A stretch of DNA of 64,000 nt. Origin: JAKOUY01 sp037045185. GTDB taxonomy: Bacteria > Actinomycetota > Acidimicrobiia > Acidimicrobiales > Ilumatobacteraceae. Under the pieces are notes generated by a model. It did no database searches, was not told the origin of the DNA, and worked only from the letters and a program-made list of their open reading frames with translations. The position numbers and the translations under genes were made by a program. Below, piece by piece: positions 17,484 through 27,198 of the stretch. Position 1 is the first letter of the stretch. Each line of letters starts with the position of its first letter. Where the stretch lies: the NCBI GenBank assembly GCA_037045185.1, contig JBAOHQ010000004.1:62001-126000 (forward strand), written 5' to 3'.

Positions 17484-18828
17484 ATGGCCCGCACGATCTG
17501 GTGCGAGCACGCGGTGGTGGACGACTCGGTCCACCACGGGGTGACGCTGACGATCGAGGGCGGGACCTTCACTGGCGTCGCGCCCGACTCCGCGCCTGGC
17601 GGCGGCGTCGAGCAGCGCCGTGGCCTGACGTTGCCCGGGTTGGCCAACGCCCACAGCCACGCCTTCCACCGCGCCCTGCGCCACCGCACTCACGGCGACG
17701 GGGGCACGTTCTGGTCCTGGCGGGAGCAGATGTACGCGGCCGCCCAGCGGCTGGACCCGGACACCTACTTCGCCCTCGCCAGGGCCACCTTCGCCGAGAT
17801 GATGTGCGCCGGATTCACCTCCGTCGGCGAGTTCCACTACCTCCACCATCAGCCCGACGGCCGCCCGTACGCCGACCCGAACGCGATGTCGAACGCGGTG
17901 CTCGCCGCGGCCAACGATGCCGGTCTGCGCATCACCCTGCTGGACGTGATCTACCTTCACGGCGGCCTCGGCCCCGATGGTCACCAACCCCTCGCCGCCG
18001 GGCAGCGGCGGTTCTCCGACGGCAGCGTCGAACGCTGGCGGGGGCGCGCCGAGGCGCTGCGGCTGTGGCCGACGCAACGGCTCGGGGCCGCGGTGCACTC
18101 CGTGCGCGCCGTGGACCCCGCAGCCATCGCCCAGGTGGCCGAGTGGGCCGACCGCCACCAGGCCGTGCTGCACGCCCACGTCAGCGAGCAACCCGCAGAG
18201 AACGACGCCTGCCGCAGCGTGTTTGGCGCCACCCCCGCCGAGGTGCTCGATCGCTGCGGGGCGCTGGGCGAGCGGTTCACCGCCGTGCATGCCACACACC
18301 TGACCGACGCCGACATCGCTCTGCTTGCCGGGCACGGCAGCGTCGGTGTGCCTGTGCCCCACCACCGAAGCCGACCTCGCCGACGGCATCGGCCCAGCCG
18401 CAGCCCTGCACCAGGCGGGTGTCGCCCTGTGCCTGGGCACGGACTCGCAGGCGTCGATCGACCCGTTCGAGGAGGCCCGCCGCGCCGAGCTCGACCAGCG
18501 GTTGCGCAGCGGATACCGCGGCACTCTGGAGGTGACCGCGTTGGCGGCGATGATTGGCCCGAACGGGCACGCCTCGCTGGGCTGGAACGACGCCGGCAGG
18601 CTGGCGCCCGGCTACCGGGCCGACCTGGTGACCGTGTCGCTGGACGGGCCGCGCCTCGCCGGCCACGGCCGTGACCACCTGCTGGCCGCGGCCATGTTCG
18701 CCGCCGCCGCCGGTGACGTCAGCGAGGTGACCATCGACGGCCGTGACGTGGTCCGCGCCGGGCGCCACCTAGCCATCGACGTCGCCTCCGAACTGGACAC
18801 CTCGATCCGTCAGATCATGGGGCGATGA
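17484..18828 (+). CDS. hutF: N-formimidoyl-L-glutamate deiminase, frameshifted
   Basis: An amidohydrolase that converts formiminoglutamate to N-formylglutamate and ammonia. It has the metal motif LANAHSHAFHRAL, family signatures FWSWREQMYAAA and GFTSVGEFHYLHH, HAHVSEQPAEN and, after the shift, LGTDSQASIDPFEE. One extra G near 18343 separates HLTDADIALLAGHGSV from CLCPTTEADLADG. Correction gives 447 residues, normal for HutF. Its stop overlaps hutI (ATGA). Confidence 0.92.
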
Positions 18829-20005
18829 CCGCGGCCGGGCCCACCACGGTGGTGGACAACATCGGCTGCCTGGTCACCAACGATCCAGCGCTCGGTGACG
18901 GCCCGCTCGGCGTGGCCCACGGCGCCGCGGTGGTGATCCAGGACGCCCGGGTCATCGCCGTCGAGCCCGCCGGCGCCGCGGCGGACCGGCGCATCGACGC
19001 CAGTGGTGGCTGCGTGCTTCCCGGCTTCGTCGACTCGCACACCCATCTGGTGTTCGCCGGTGACCGCGCCGAGGAGTTCACCGCAAGGATGGCCGGTCAG
19101 CCGTACACGGGTGGAGGGATCCTGGTCAGCACCTCGGCCACCCGCGCCGCCACCGACGAGGCCCTGCGCGCCCTGCTCGCCGGGCGGGTCGCCGAGGCCC
19201 GGCGCGCCGGGACCACCACCGTGGAGATCAAGTCCGGCTACGGCCTCACCGTGGACGACGAGCTGCGCAGCATCCGCCTGGCCGCCGAGGTCACCCCCGA
19301 GGTCACGCTGCTGGGCGCGCACCTCGTGCCGGCCGAGTTCGCCGGGCGGGCCGACCAGTACGTAGACCTGGTGTGCGCCGAGATGATCCCCCGGGCGGTG
19401 GGCACGGCCCGATGGGTCGACGCCTTCTGCGAGGTTGGCGCGTTCGACGCCGAGCAGTGCCGCCGGGTGCTCACCGCCGGGCGGGCCGCCGGGCTCGGCC
19501 TGCGGTTGCACGGCAACCAGTTGGGTCATGGGCCCGGCGTGGCGCTGGCCGTGGAGATGGGCTGCGCCTCGGTCGACCACTGCACGTTCCTGTCCGACGC
19601 CGACATCGACGCGCTGGCGGGCTCGCCCACCGTCGCCACGTTCCTGCCGGCCACCGACTTCTCGACCCGCCAGCCGTACCCACCGGCGCGCGCGGGTGGT
19701 CGACGCCGGCGCCACCGATCGCGCTGGCCAGCAACTGCAACCCAGGGTCCAGCTACACCACGTCGATCCCGTTCTGCATCGCCCTCGCCGTGCGGGAGAT
19801 GCACCTCACCATCGAGGAGGCCGTCGCCGCGGCCACCACGGGCGGCGCCGCGGCCCTCCGGCGCGCCGACGTCGGCCACCTCGGCATCGGCGCCGCCGCC
19901 GACCTCGTCATCCTCGACGCACCCAGCTACCACCACCTGGCCTACCGCCCGGGCGTGCCCCTGGTGCGCACCACCCTCACCGCCGGCATCCCGTCGTACC
20001 CGTAG
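18825..20005 (+). CDS. hutI: Imidazolonepropionase, two frameshifts
   Basis: Hydrolyses 4-imidazolone-5-propionate to formiminoglutamate. The metal motif DSHTHLVFAGDRAEEF is at about residues 68-83, with KSGYGLTVDDELR, LRLHGNQLG, ASVDHCTFL and, after the break, ALASNCNPGSSYTTS. Two single extra bases near 19690 and 19712 move the reading through three frames. Corrected length is 392 residues. Without correction the first frame reads on falsely into serC. Confidence 0.92.
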
Positions 20006-20018
20006 CCGGCCCCACCTC

Positions 20019-20069
20019 CCCCGTGGTCACCGAACATCTCGGCCACCGAGACAAACGGTGACCACGGGG
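20019..20069 (+). terminator. Long inverted repeat after the hut operon
   Basis: Arms CCCCGTGGTCACCG (20019-20032) and its exact complement (20056-20069) can form a 14-bp stem. A nested stem TCTCGG/CCGAGA lies in the loop. There is no T-run after it. It probably ends the hut transcript or protects its 3' end; a protein-binding role is also possible. Confidence 0.6.
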
Positions 20070-20110
20070 CATGGTGGGGCACGAATCGGGTGGGGGAACG
20101 CGGGCCCGGC

Positions 20111-20126
20111 GGGCGAGACTGGGCGG
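20111..20126 (+). promoter_or_regulatory. Candidate -10 box for serC
   Basis: GAGACT lies at 20115-20120, 6 nt before the GTG at 20127. No Shine-Dalgarno sequence is seen. Confidence 0.35.
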
Positions 20127-21299
20127 GTGAGCGCCACCGCGGTCTCCCCCACCGCCATCACCATCCCCCACCACCTGTTGCCCGTCGACGGCCGCTTCGG
20201 CTGCGGGCCCTCGAAGATCCGCCCGGAGCAGGCCCTGGCCCTGGCCAAGGCCAACGCCACCCTGCTGGGTTCCTCGCACCGCCAGGCCCCGGTCAAGCAC
20301 CTGGTTGGCCGGGTGCGCGCCGGGCTCACCGACCTGTTCGGCCTCCCCGGCGGGTGGGAGATCCTGCTGGGCAACGGAGGCGCCACCTCGTTCTGGGACG
20401 CGGCCACCTTCGGGCTGATCCGCCAGCGCAGCCAGCACGCCGTGTTCGGCGAGTTCTCGGCGAAGTTCGCCGACGCCGCGACCGCCGCGCCGCACCTCGG
20501 CGAGGCCGTGGTGGTGCGCAGCGAGCCGGGCACCCATCCCACCATCACCGAGGCCCACGACGGGGTCGACCTCGTCGCCCTGACCCACAACGAGACCTCC
20601 ACCGGCGTGGCCATGCGCCTGGCCAGACCGGCGGGTGAGGCCATCGTCGCCGTCGATGCCACCAGCGCGGCCGGTGGCCTGCCCTGGGACCCCGCCGAGG
20701 TCGACGCCTACTACTTCGCCCCGCAGAAGTGCTTCGCCAGCGACGGCGGGTTGTGGCTGGCGGCCTGCTCGCCGGCGGCCGTCGAGCGGATCGAGCAGAT
20801 CCGCGCCACCGGCCGGTGGATCCCGGCGACGCTGGACCTGCAGATCGCCCTCGACAACAGCCGCGCCAACCAGACCTACAACACGCCGGCGCTGGCCACG
20901 CTCGTGCTGCTCGACGAGCAGATCCGCTGGATGCTGGACCACGGTGGGTTGGCGTGGTGCGCCCAGCGCTGCCGAACCAGCGCGGCCACCATCTACGGCT
21001 GGGCCGAGGCCAGCCCGTTCGCCACCCCGTTCGTGGCCGATGCGGCGCAGCGCAGTGACGTCGTCGCCACGATCGACCTCCTCGGCGTGGACGCCAACGA
21101 CGTGTCCGCCGCGCTGCGGGCCAACCACGTCGTGGACACCGAGAGCTACCGCAAGTTGGGCCGCAACCAGATCCGTGTCGCCCTGTTCCCGGCCATCGAG
21201 CCCGACGACGTCGCCCAGCTGACCCGCTGCATCGATTACGTCGTGGGTGAGCTGACCGGCGCCGGCGCCGCCGGGCTGCGCGGAGACCGCTCGGCGTGA
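20127..21299 (+). CDS. serC: Phosphoserine aminotransferase, actinobacterial type
   Basis: A PLP aminotransferase of serine biosynthesis (3-phosphohydroxypyruvate to phosphoserine). The 390 residues include FGCGPSKIRPEQ, LGSSHRQAPVKHLVG, LTHNETSTGV, VDATSAAGG and the PLP lysine in YYFAPQKCFAS. This sequence type is characteristic of Actinobacteria. GTG 20127 begins VSATAVSPTAITIPHHLLP. The stop overlaps the PAC2 gene (GTGA). Confidence 0.93.
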   Translation: MSATAVSPTAITIPHHLLPVDGRFGCGPSKIRPEQALALAKANATLLGSSHRQAPVKHLVGRVRAGLTDLFGLPGGWEILLGNGGATSFWDAATFGLIRQRSQHAVFGEFSAKFADAATAAPHLGEAVVVRSEPGTHPTITEAHDGVDLVALTHNETSTGVAMRLARPAGEAIVAVDATSAAGGLPWDPAEVDAYYFAPQKCFASDGGLWLAACSPAAVERIEQIRATGRWIPATLDLQIALDNSRANQTYNTPALATLVLLDEQIRWMLDHGGLAWCAQRCRTSAATIYGWAEASPFATPFVADAAQRSDVVATIDLLGVDANDVSAALRANHVVDTESYRKLGRNQIRVALFPAIEPDDVAQLTRCIDYVVGELTGAGAAGLRGDRSA

Positions 21300-22181
21300 G
21301 CGTCGACGAGGTGCTGTCGACCGCCTTCGACGGCCTGGCGGAACTGCACCGGCCGATCCTGATCCTGGCCCTGCGCGGCTGGTTCGACGCGGCCGACGTG
21401 GCCAGCGATGCACTCGACGCGCTCGGTGGCCGAGCGGGTCACGCCGGTGGTGGCCAGTATCGACCCCGACCCGTTCTTCGACTTCACCCAGGAGCGCCCG
21501 CAGGTGGAGATCGACGAGGACGGCGTGCGCTCGATCCGGTGGCCCGCCAACGAGTTCCGGCTGATGCGCCGGCCCGGGGAGTCCCACGACGTGGTGGTGC
21601 TGGCGGGCGTGGAGCCACACCTGCGCCTGGCCACCTTCGCCGCGTGCGTCATCGAGGTGGCCACCCGGCTGCGCTGCGAGGCCGTCGTCACCGTCGGCGC
21701 CGCGGCCGACGCCATCCCGCACACGCGCACACCGGCCGTGGTGGGTAGCACCACCAACCCCGCTCTCGCCAGGGCCCTCGGCCTGGGCCGCCCGCAGTAC
21801 CAGGGCATCACCGGTCTGGTGGGTGTCCTCCAGGAGCGCCTGGACCAGGTCGGGTTGCCGGCCATCTCGCTGCGCGTCGGGGTGCCGCACTACCTGGGCA
21901 ACGCCAAGCACCCGCGCTCGTCGGCCGCGCTGCTCAACCAGATCGGCCGGATCCTCGGGGTCACCCTGTCCACCGAGTCCCTGGACGAGCAGGTCGAGCG
22001 CTGGCGCAGCCTGCACGACGAAGCGGTCAGCGAGGACCCGGGGGCTCTGGCGTACGTCGCCGGGTTGGAGCAGAACTACGACCGCCGGGTCGAGGCAGCC
22101 GCCGAAGGCGCCGACATCGCCGCCGAGTTCGAGAAGTTCCTGCGCGACCAGAGCCCCCCACCAGGCGAGCCCAGCGGCTGA
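21296..22181 (+). CDS. PAC2-family protein, frameshifted
   Basis: A 294-residue (corrected) PAC2/ATP-grasp-associated protein, related to proteasome assembly chaperone 2 and common in Actinobacteria next to proteasome or amino-acid genes. It begins VDEVLSTAFDGLAELHRPILILALRGWFD. One extra G near 21426 separates DALDAL from VAERVTPVVASIDPDPFFDF. PAC2 landmarks are EFRLMRRPGESHDVVVLAGVEP and GLVGVLQERLDQVGLPAISLR. Molecular role unclear. Confidence 0.85.
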
Positions 22182-22184
22182 CGC

Positions 22185-23186
22185 CTACGCCGTGCGGAAC
22201 CGGCCGGTGGACGCGCGCACGACGAGGTCGCCGTGGAAGAGCAACTCCCTGGCGCGCTGGGGCCGGCCGTCGATGCGGGCGATCAGCGCGGCGACGGCCG
22301 CCTCGGTCATCGCCCCCAGCGGCTGGCGCACGGTGGTGAGCGGCGGATCGGAGAAGACCAGCAGCGGGTTGTCGTCGTACCCGACCACGGACACGTCGGC
22401 CGGCACCGACAGGCCGCGGGCGCGCGCCGCGCGGATGGCGCCGAAGGCCATCAGGTCACTGGCGGCGACGATGGCGGTGACGCCGGCGTCGAGCAGGTCG
22501 GCCGCGGTGGCCGCTCCCCCCTCGACGGTGTAGAAGGACTCGGCGACGAACTCCTCCAGGCCGAGGTCGGCGACCGCCGTGGCGTAGCCGGCCAGGCGTC
22601 GTTGCACGGGCACGTAGCGCCGCGGGCCGACGATGCAGCCGATCCGGCGGTGTCCCATCTCCGCCAGATGGCGCACCGCGGCGCTGGCGGCGTGGGCGTC
22701 GTCGCAGGACACCACCGGGGCGTCGATGTCGATCACCGCGCCGTTGACGAACACCATCGGCATCCCGTGCTCGTCGAGGCGGCGGTACATGCCGTGGTCG
22801 GCGGTGGTGTCGGCGTTCTTCCCGGACACCACGATCAGGCCGCTCATGCCGCGGTCGAAGAGCATCTCGATGTGCTCGTCCTCGGTCACCCCGTCCTCGG
22901 TGGCGGTGCACAGCACGGTGGTGAACCGCCGCCCGTTCAGCAAGGCCGCCAGGTGCTGGGCGATGGCCGGGAAGACCGGGTTGTTCAGCTCCGGGATGAG
23001 CAACCCCACCAGCCCGGCCCGGTTGTGACGCCGCTCCGGTGACGCCGAGTAGCCGAACTTGGCCAGCGCCAACAGCACCTTCTGGCGGGTGTCCTCCCCG
23101 ACCCCAGGGCGGTTGTTCACCACCCGCGACACGGTCGCCTCGCTGACCCCGGCATGATCGGCGATGTGGCGCAGCCGTGGGGTCAT
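22185..23186 (-). CDS. LacI-family repressor of the maltodextrin genes
   Basis: A 333-residue LacI regulator. The helix-turn-helix and hinge lie at 1-55 (RLRHIADHAGVSEATVSRVVNNRPGVGEDTR) and a periplasmic-binding-protein-like sugar domain follows. It is divergent from the sugar ABC operon, with a perfect inverted repeat between them. ATG 23186 is chosen because it opens the HTH and has TAGGGT 8 nt upstream; longer starts would cross the operator. Confidence 0.92.
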   Translation of the reverse strand: MTPRLRHIADHAGVSEATVSRVVNNRPGVGEDTRQKVLLALAKFGYSASPERRHNRAGLVGLLIPELNNPVFPAIAQHLAALLNGRRFTTVLCTATEDGVTEDEHIEMLFDRGMSGLIVVSGKNADTTADHGMYRRLDEHGMPMVFVNGAVIDIDAPVVSCDDAHAASAAVRHLAEMGHRRIGCIVGPRRYVPVQRRLAGYATAVADLGLEEFVAESFYTVEGGAATAADLLDAGVTAIVAASDLMAFGAIRAARARGLSVPADVSVVGYDDNPLLVFSDPPLTTVRQPLGAMTEAAVAALIARIDGRPQRARELLFHGDLVVRASTGRFRTA

Positions 23187-23194
23187 GGCCCCGC

Positions 23195-23256
23195 ACCCTA
23201 GTCCTGCAATTTCTTGCAGGAACACTTTTCAACGCGCTGCGGAACGTGGTACAACC
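23195..23256. promoter_or_regulatory. LacI-type operator and promoters of the mal regulon
   Basis: CCTGCAA-TTTC-TTGCAGG at 23203-23220 is a perfect inverted repeat with TTGCA half-sites, like those of MalR-type repressors of actinobacterial starch genes. TAGGGT for lacI lies at 23200-23195 on the minus strand. A TTTCAA / TACAAC pair about 17 bp apart at about 23227-23255 could serve the binding-protein gene, whose leader is long and carries AAAGGGG 7 nt before GTG 23318. Confidence 0.6.
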
Positions 23257-23317
23257 GACGCTGTACGGTGCAATCACCGGACCTGGCATGGCCAGCGACA
23301 ACCAAAGGGGCACACCC

Positions 23318-24631
23318 GTGCGAATGCGCAACACACTGGCCGCAGTCGCCTTGATCACTGGCACGGTGGTCATTGCAGGCTCAGCGGCCTCCGCCACCAC
23401 TCCACCCACCGGCGACACCACCGCGGCCACCGCCGCGCCACCGCCGCCCACCACTCCCACCACCGAGTACGCCCCGCCCACCCGTGGCGGCGCCGACTTG
23501 GTGGTCTGGGCCGACGAGACCCGCAAGGCGGTGCTCGATCCCGTCGCCGCGGCCTTCGCCACGGCCGAGGGCATCAAGGTCGACGTCCAGTTCGTGCCGT
23601 TCGACAAGATCCGCGACAACCTCTCCAAGGCCGGCCCCGCCGGTGAGGGCCCGGACATCATCGTCGGTGCTCACGACTGGCTGGGCCAGCTGGTGGCCGA
23701 CGGTGCGGTCGAGCCGATGGAACTGGCCGATCCCGCGGCCTTCAGTGACGTGGCCGTCAAGGCCTTCACCTACGACGGCAAGGTCTACGGCCTGCCGTAC
23801 GCCATCGAGAACATCGCCCTGATCCGCAACACGGATCTGGTCCCCGAGGCCCCGAAGACCTTCGAGGACCTGGCCAAGGTAGCCCTGCAGTTGAAGGCCG
23901 ACGGCAAGGTGGACGTGCCCCTGGCGATCCAGCAAGGCCCCGCCGACCCGTACCACAACTTCCCGCTGTACACCATGACCGGGGCCAACGTCTTCGCCCA
24001 GAACGCCGACGGTACCTACGACCCCACCAAGCTGGGTCTGGACACGCCTGAGGCGCTGCAGTCGGCGAAGAACTTCGCCCAGTGGTCCAAGGACGGCTTG
24101 ATCAACAAGGACGTCAGCTACGACATCATGATCGACAGCTTCGGGTCCGGGAAGGCGCCCTTCGCCATCACCGGTCCGTGGGCAGTGTCCGATGGCGAGC
24201 GCGGCTTCAAGGTCAAGGGCGTCAAGTACGCCGTCGAGCCCATCCCGCCGCTCACCGCTGACGGCCCCACCCCGCACGTGTTCGTGGGTGTTCAGGGCTT
24301 CATGATCTCGTCGTTCTCCAAGAACAAGGATCTGGCCAAGAGCTTCCTGATGGACTACGTCAACACCAAGGACGTCCAGGTCGAGCTGTTCAACAAGGGT
24401 GGCCGCCCGCCGGCCATGACCGCAGCGTTCGACGCCGTCAAGGCCGACGTCGACGTCCAGGGCTTCGGCGCCGCCGGTCAGGCCGGCCAGCCGCAGCCGG
24501 CCATCCCCGCCATGGGTTCGGTGTGGGACGGTTGGAAGGACGCCTACTCGCAGATCTTCACCGGTGTCGACCCAGAGCAGGCGTTCAAGGACGCGGCCAC
24601 GGCGATCCGGGCCAAGATCGCCGGTAGCTGA
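23318..24631 (+). CDS. malE: Maltodextrin ABC transporter binding protein
   Basis: A 437-residue extracytoplasmic solute-binding protein of family 1. An N-terminal signal (LAAVALITGTVVIAGSAASA) ends without a lipobox Cys. A Pro/Thr-rich linker follows, then the mature domain from DLVVWADETRKAVLDPVA. MalE-like landmarks are KVYGLPYAIENIALIRNTDLVP, GKAPFAITGPWA and a C-terminal DAYSQIFTGVDPEQAF. It delivers maltodextrin-type sugars to the two permeases downstream. GTG 23318 and ATG 23324 are both possible starts. Confidence 0.88.
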   Translation: MRMRNTLAAVALITGTVVIAGSAASATTPPTGDTTAATAAPPPPTTPTTEYAPPTRGGADLVVWADETRKAVLDPVAAAFATAEGIKVDVQFVPFDKIRDNLSKAGPAGEGPDIIVGAHDWLGQLVADGAVEPMELADPAAFSDVAVKAFTYDGKVYGLPYAIENIALIRNTDLVPEAPKTFEDLAKVALQLKADGKVDVPLAIQQGPADPYHNFPLYTMTGANVFAQNADGTYDPTKLGLDTPEALQSAKNFAQWSKDGLINKDVSYDIMIDSFGSGKAPFAITGPWAVSDGERGFKVKGVKYAVEPIPPLTADGPTPHVFVGVQGFMISSFSKNKDLAKSFLMDYVNTKDVQVELFNKGGRPPAMTAAFDAVKADVDVQGFGAAGQAGQPQPAIPAMGSVWDGWKDAYSQIFTGVDPEQAFKDAATAIRAKIAGS

Positions 24632-24669
24632 GCAACTCGTGAGGTGACCGAGCGGACGGGGGACTGATC

Positions 24670-26295
24670 GTGAACGCAGACGCAACAGAACCAGTCACCC
24701 CGGCCGCTCGGCCCACACCAACGAGTCGGAACGACTGGGGGCCCGGCGGCCCCCAGTCGTCGCGTCCGGACGGCTTCGGCACCATCAAGACCGGCGGGCT
24801 GATCGCCAAGCTGGTCCTCATCGGCCTGGCCGACGCGGTCGGGCTGTGGGCAATCATCCGGATGATCAGCCGCCACGAGTGGACCTTCGCGATCCCCACC
24901 ATCGTCGCGCTCGGCCTGCTCAACCTGATCTACCTCGGTGGGCGGTTCACGGTCCCGGGCAAGTACCTGTTCCCCGGCACCGTGTTCCTGGCGGTGTTCG
25001 CCATCTATCCCGTGGGCTACACGGTCTACAACTCGATGACCAACTACGGGACGGGCAACAACCTCAGCAAGTCCCAGGCCGTCACCCAGATCCAGAACAA
25101 CTCGATCGGCGCCACCACCGACGCGGTGCGCTACAAGCTGCAGGTCCTGGCCAAGGGCTCGCCCACCGGCGAGTTGGCCTTCCTGCTGATCGACGCCGAC
25201 GGCAAGGCGGCCCTCGGCACCCGTGACGGCACCACCCCAGTGGATGCCGCCGCGCTGGTGAAGCAGGGCACGCGCACCACCATCGAGGGGTACTCGGCCC
25301 TCAACCTCGGCCAGGCCAACAGCCGCAAGGCCGAGATCAATGCCTTCAAGGTGCCCTCACCGGTGGGTGAGATCAGCAACGACGGCTTCACCGCCGCCTT
25401 CGCCAAGACCCAGGGGCTGACCTACGACGCGGCCACCAACACGGTGATCGACGCCGCCAAGAAGATCACCTACCACGAGCAGGACGGCTACTTCGTCGAC
25501 GACACCGGCAAGAAGCTGCTGCCGGGGTGGCGGGCCTTCGTCGGGCTGGCCAACTACCAACGGCTGAACTCCGACAGCATCCGCGGGCCGTTCGTGCGCG
25601 TGTTCCTGTGGACCCTGGTGTTCTCGGTGATGTCGGTCGTCACCACCTTCGCCCTCGGGCTGCTGCTGGCCCTGGTGTTCGCCAACGAGCGGATGAAGGG
25701 CCGGCGCTACTACCGGTTGGCGATGATCGTTCCCTACGCCCTGCCCAGCTTCATGACCGCGCTGGTGTGGAAGGGCATGCTCAACGAGCGCTACGGCATC
25801 ATCAACCGGTTCTTCCATCTCAGCGTCCCGTGGCTGGACGGCCAGTGGGCGCCGTACTTCTCGATCCTGCTGGTCAACCTGTGGCTCGGGTTCCCGTACA
25901 TGTTCCTGGTGTGCACCGGGGCCCTGCAGGGCATCCCCAGCGACTTGAAGGAAGCCGCGGTCGTCGACGGCGCCACCGGGTTCAAGGCCTTCCGGCGGAT
26001 CACCTTCCCGCTGCTGCTCATCGCCGTCGCTCCCCTGCTGATCGCCTCGTTCGCCTTCAACTTCAACAACTTCAACATCGTCTACCTGCTGACCGAGGGG
26101 CGGCCGTCGATCCCCGGCAGTGACGCCGGGCGCACCGACATCCTGATCACGTACATGTACAAGCTGGCCTTCGGTGGCGGGAGGGGCGCCGACTACGGCT
26201 TCGCCTCGGCCGTCAGCATGCTCATCTTCGTCATCGTCGCCGGCATCAGCGCCTTCAGCTTCCGGTTCACCAAGGCCTTCGAGGAGATCAAGTGA
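24670..26295 (+). CDS. malF: Maltodextrin ABC permease, MalF type
   Basis: A 541-residue integral membrane subunit. A large extracytoplasmic insertion lies between the early helices and residue 290, as in MalF. The ATPase-docking EAA loop is EAAVVDGATGFKAFRRITFP (about residues 428-447). GTG 24670 follows the malE stop by 38 nt. It works with MalG and the MsmX-like ATPase; the end overlaps malG (GTGA). Confidence 0.93.
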   Translation: MNADATEPVTPAARPTPTSRNDWGPGGPQSSRPDGFGTIKTGGLIAKLVLIGLADAVGLWAIIRMISRHEWTFAIPTIVALGLLNLIYLGGRFTVPGKYLFPGTVFLAVFAIYPVGYTVYNSMTNYGTGNNLSKSQAVTQIQNNSIGATTDAVRYKLQVLAKGSPTGELAFLLIDADGKAALGTRDGTTPVDAAALVKQGTRTTIEGYSALNLGQANSRKAEINAFKVPSPVGEISNDGFTAAFAKTQGLTYDAATNTVIDAAKKITYHEQDGYFVDDTGKKLLPGWRAFVGLANYQRLNSDSIRGPFVRVFLWTLVFSVMSVVTTFALGLLLALVFANERMKGRRYYRLAMIVPYALPSFMTALVWKGMLNERYGIINRFFHLSVPWLDGQWAPYFSILLVNLWLGFPYMFLVCTGALQGIPSDLKEAAVVDGATGFKAFRRITFPLLLIAVAPLLIASFAFNFNNFNIVYLLTEGRPSIPGSDAGRTDILITYMYKLAFGGGRGADYGFASAVSMLIFVIVAGISAFSFRFTKAFEEIK

Positions 26296-27194
26296 GCACG
26301 ACGCGCCTCGACACCAGTTCGTTCCAGGGCAAGAGCGGGACGCAGCGCACCAAGAAGGGCTGGTTCTTCGACACCGGCTGGCGCCACGTCGTGGCCATCC
26401 TCATCACCGTGTTCGCCCTGTTCCCGGTGATCTGGGTGGTGTCGGCGGCCTTCAGCGGCGGGGGGCTGCAGTCACAGTCGCTGATCCCCGACAAGGTCAC
26501 CCTGAACAACTACCGCACCCTGGTCAGGCAGCCGTTCTGGACGTGGATGCGCAACTCGATGATCGTCGGGTTCGTCACCGCCTTGCTCACCGTGTTCCTG
26601 TGCGCCTCCGCGGCCTACGCCTTCAGCCGCCTGCGGTTCAAGGGCCGGCGCGGCGGGATGATGTTCCTGCTGCTGATCCAGATGTTCCCCAACCTGTTGG
26701 CCGCCGTGGCGCTGTTCCTGTTGATGCAGCGGGTCAAGGGCCTGTTCCCGGCCATCGGCCTGGGCACGTACTGGGGGTTGATCCTCGTCTACCTCGGCGG
26801 TGCGCTCGGGGTGAACACGTGGCTGATGAAGGGCTTCTTCGACACCCTGCCGCGGGAGTTGGACGAGAGCGCCAAGGTGGACGGCGCCACCCACGCCCAG
26901 ATCTTCTTCCGCATCATCCTGCCGCTGGCCGCGCCGGTGCTGGCGGTCATCGGGCTGCTCTCGTTCGTGGCCAGCCAGAGCGAGTTCATGATGGCCGATG
27001 TCATCATCCAGAACAACGAAGCCCAGCGCACCGCCGCGGTGGGCCTGTCGCGGTTCGTGCTGGCCGGGTTCGCCAACAACTGGGGGGCCTTTGCCATGGG
27101 ATCGCTGATCGTGGCCGTCCCGGTGCTGGTGCTGTGGCTGTTCCTGCAGCGCTACGTGGTCTCCGGATTGACCGCTGGAGCGGTGAAGGGCTGA
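26292..27194 (+). CDS. malG: Maltodextrin ABC permease, MalG type
   Basis: A 300-residue partner permease with six helices and the docking loop DESAKVDGATHAQIFFRIILP. The C-terminus reaches into the pore region as in MalG. It starts at GTG 26292 within the malF stop. It is followed after 4 nt by the GH13 gene, whose start sits in the perfect palindrome GATCACGTGATC. Confidence 0.93.
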   Translation: MSTTRLDTSSFQGKSGTQRTKKGWFFDTGWRHVVAILITVFALFPVIWVVSAAFSGGGLQSQSLIPDKVTLNNYRTLVRQPFWTWMRNSMIVGFVTALLTVFLCASAAYAFSRLRFKGRRGGMMFLLLIQMFPNLLAAVALFLLMQRVKGLFPAIGLGTYWGLILVYLGGALGVNTWLMKGFFDTLPRELDESAKVDGATHAQIFFRIILPLAAPVLAVIGLLSFVASQSEFMMADVIIQNNEAQRTAAVGLSRFVLAGFANNWGAFAMGSLIVAVPVLVLWLFLQRYVVSGLTAGAVKG

Positions 27195-27198
27195 TCAC

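Noticed and set aside
16662..18524. A 620-codon minus-strand frame across hutU, def and hutF
   Set aside because: Antisense of conserved genes, with His/Gly/Val-rich shadow composition.
18825..21299. An 824-codon frame apparently fusing hutI and serC
   Set aside because: The middle portion is out-of-frame Arg-rich sequence. Two indels in hutI let the frame run on; hutI ends at 20005 and serC starts at 20127.
19977..22016. A 679-codon minus-strand frame across serC and PAC2
   Set aside because: Low-complexity composition and no motifs; it overlaps two well-supported plus-strand genes.
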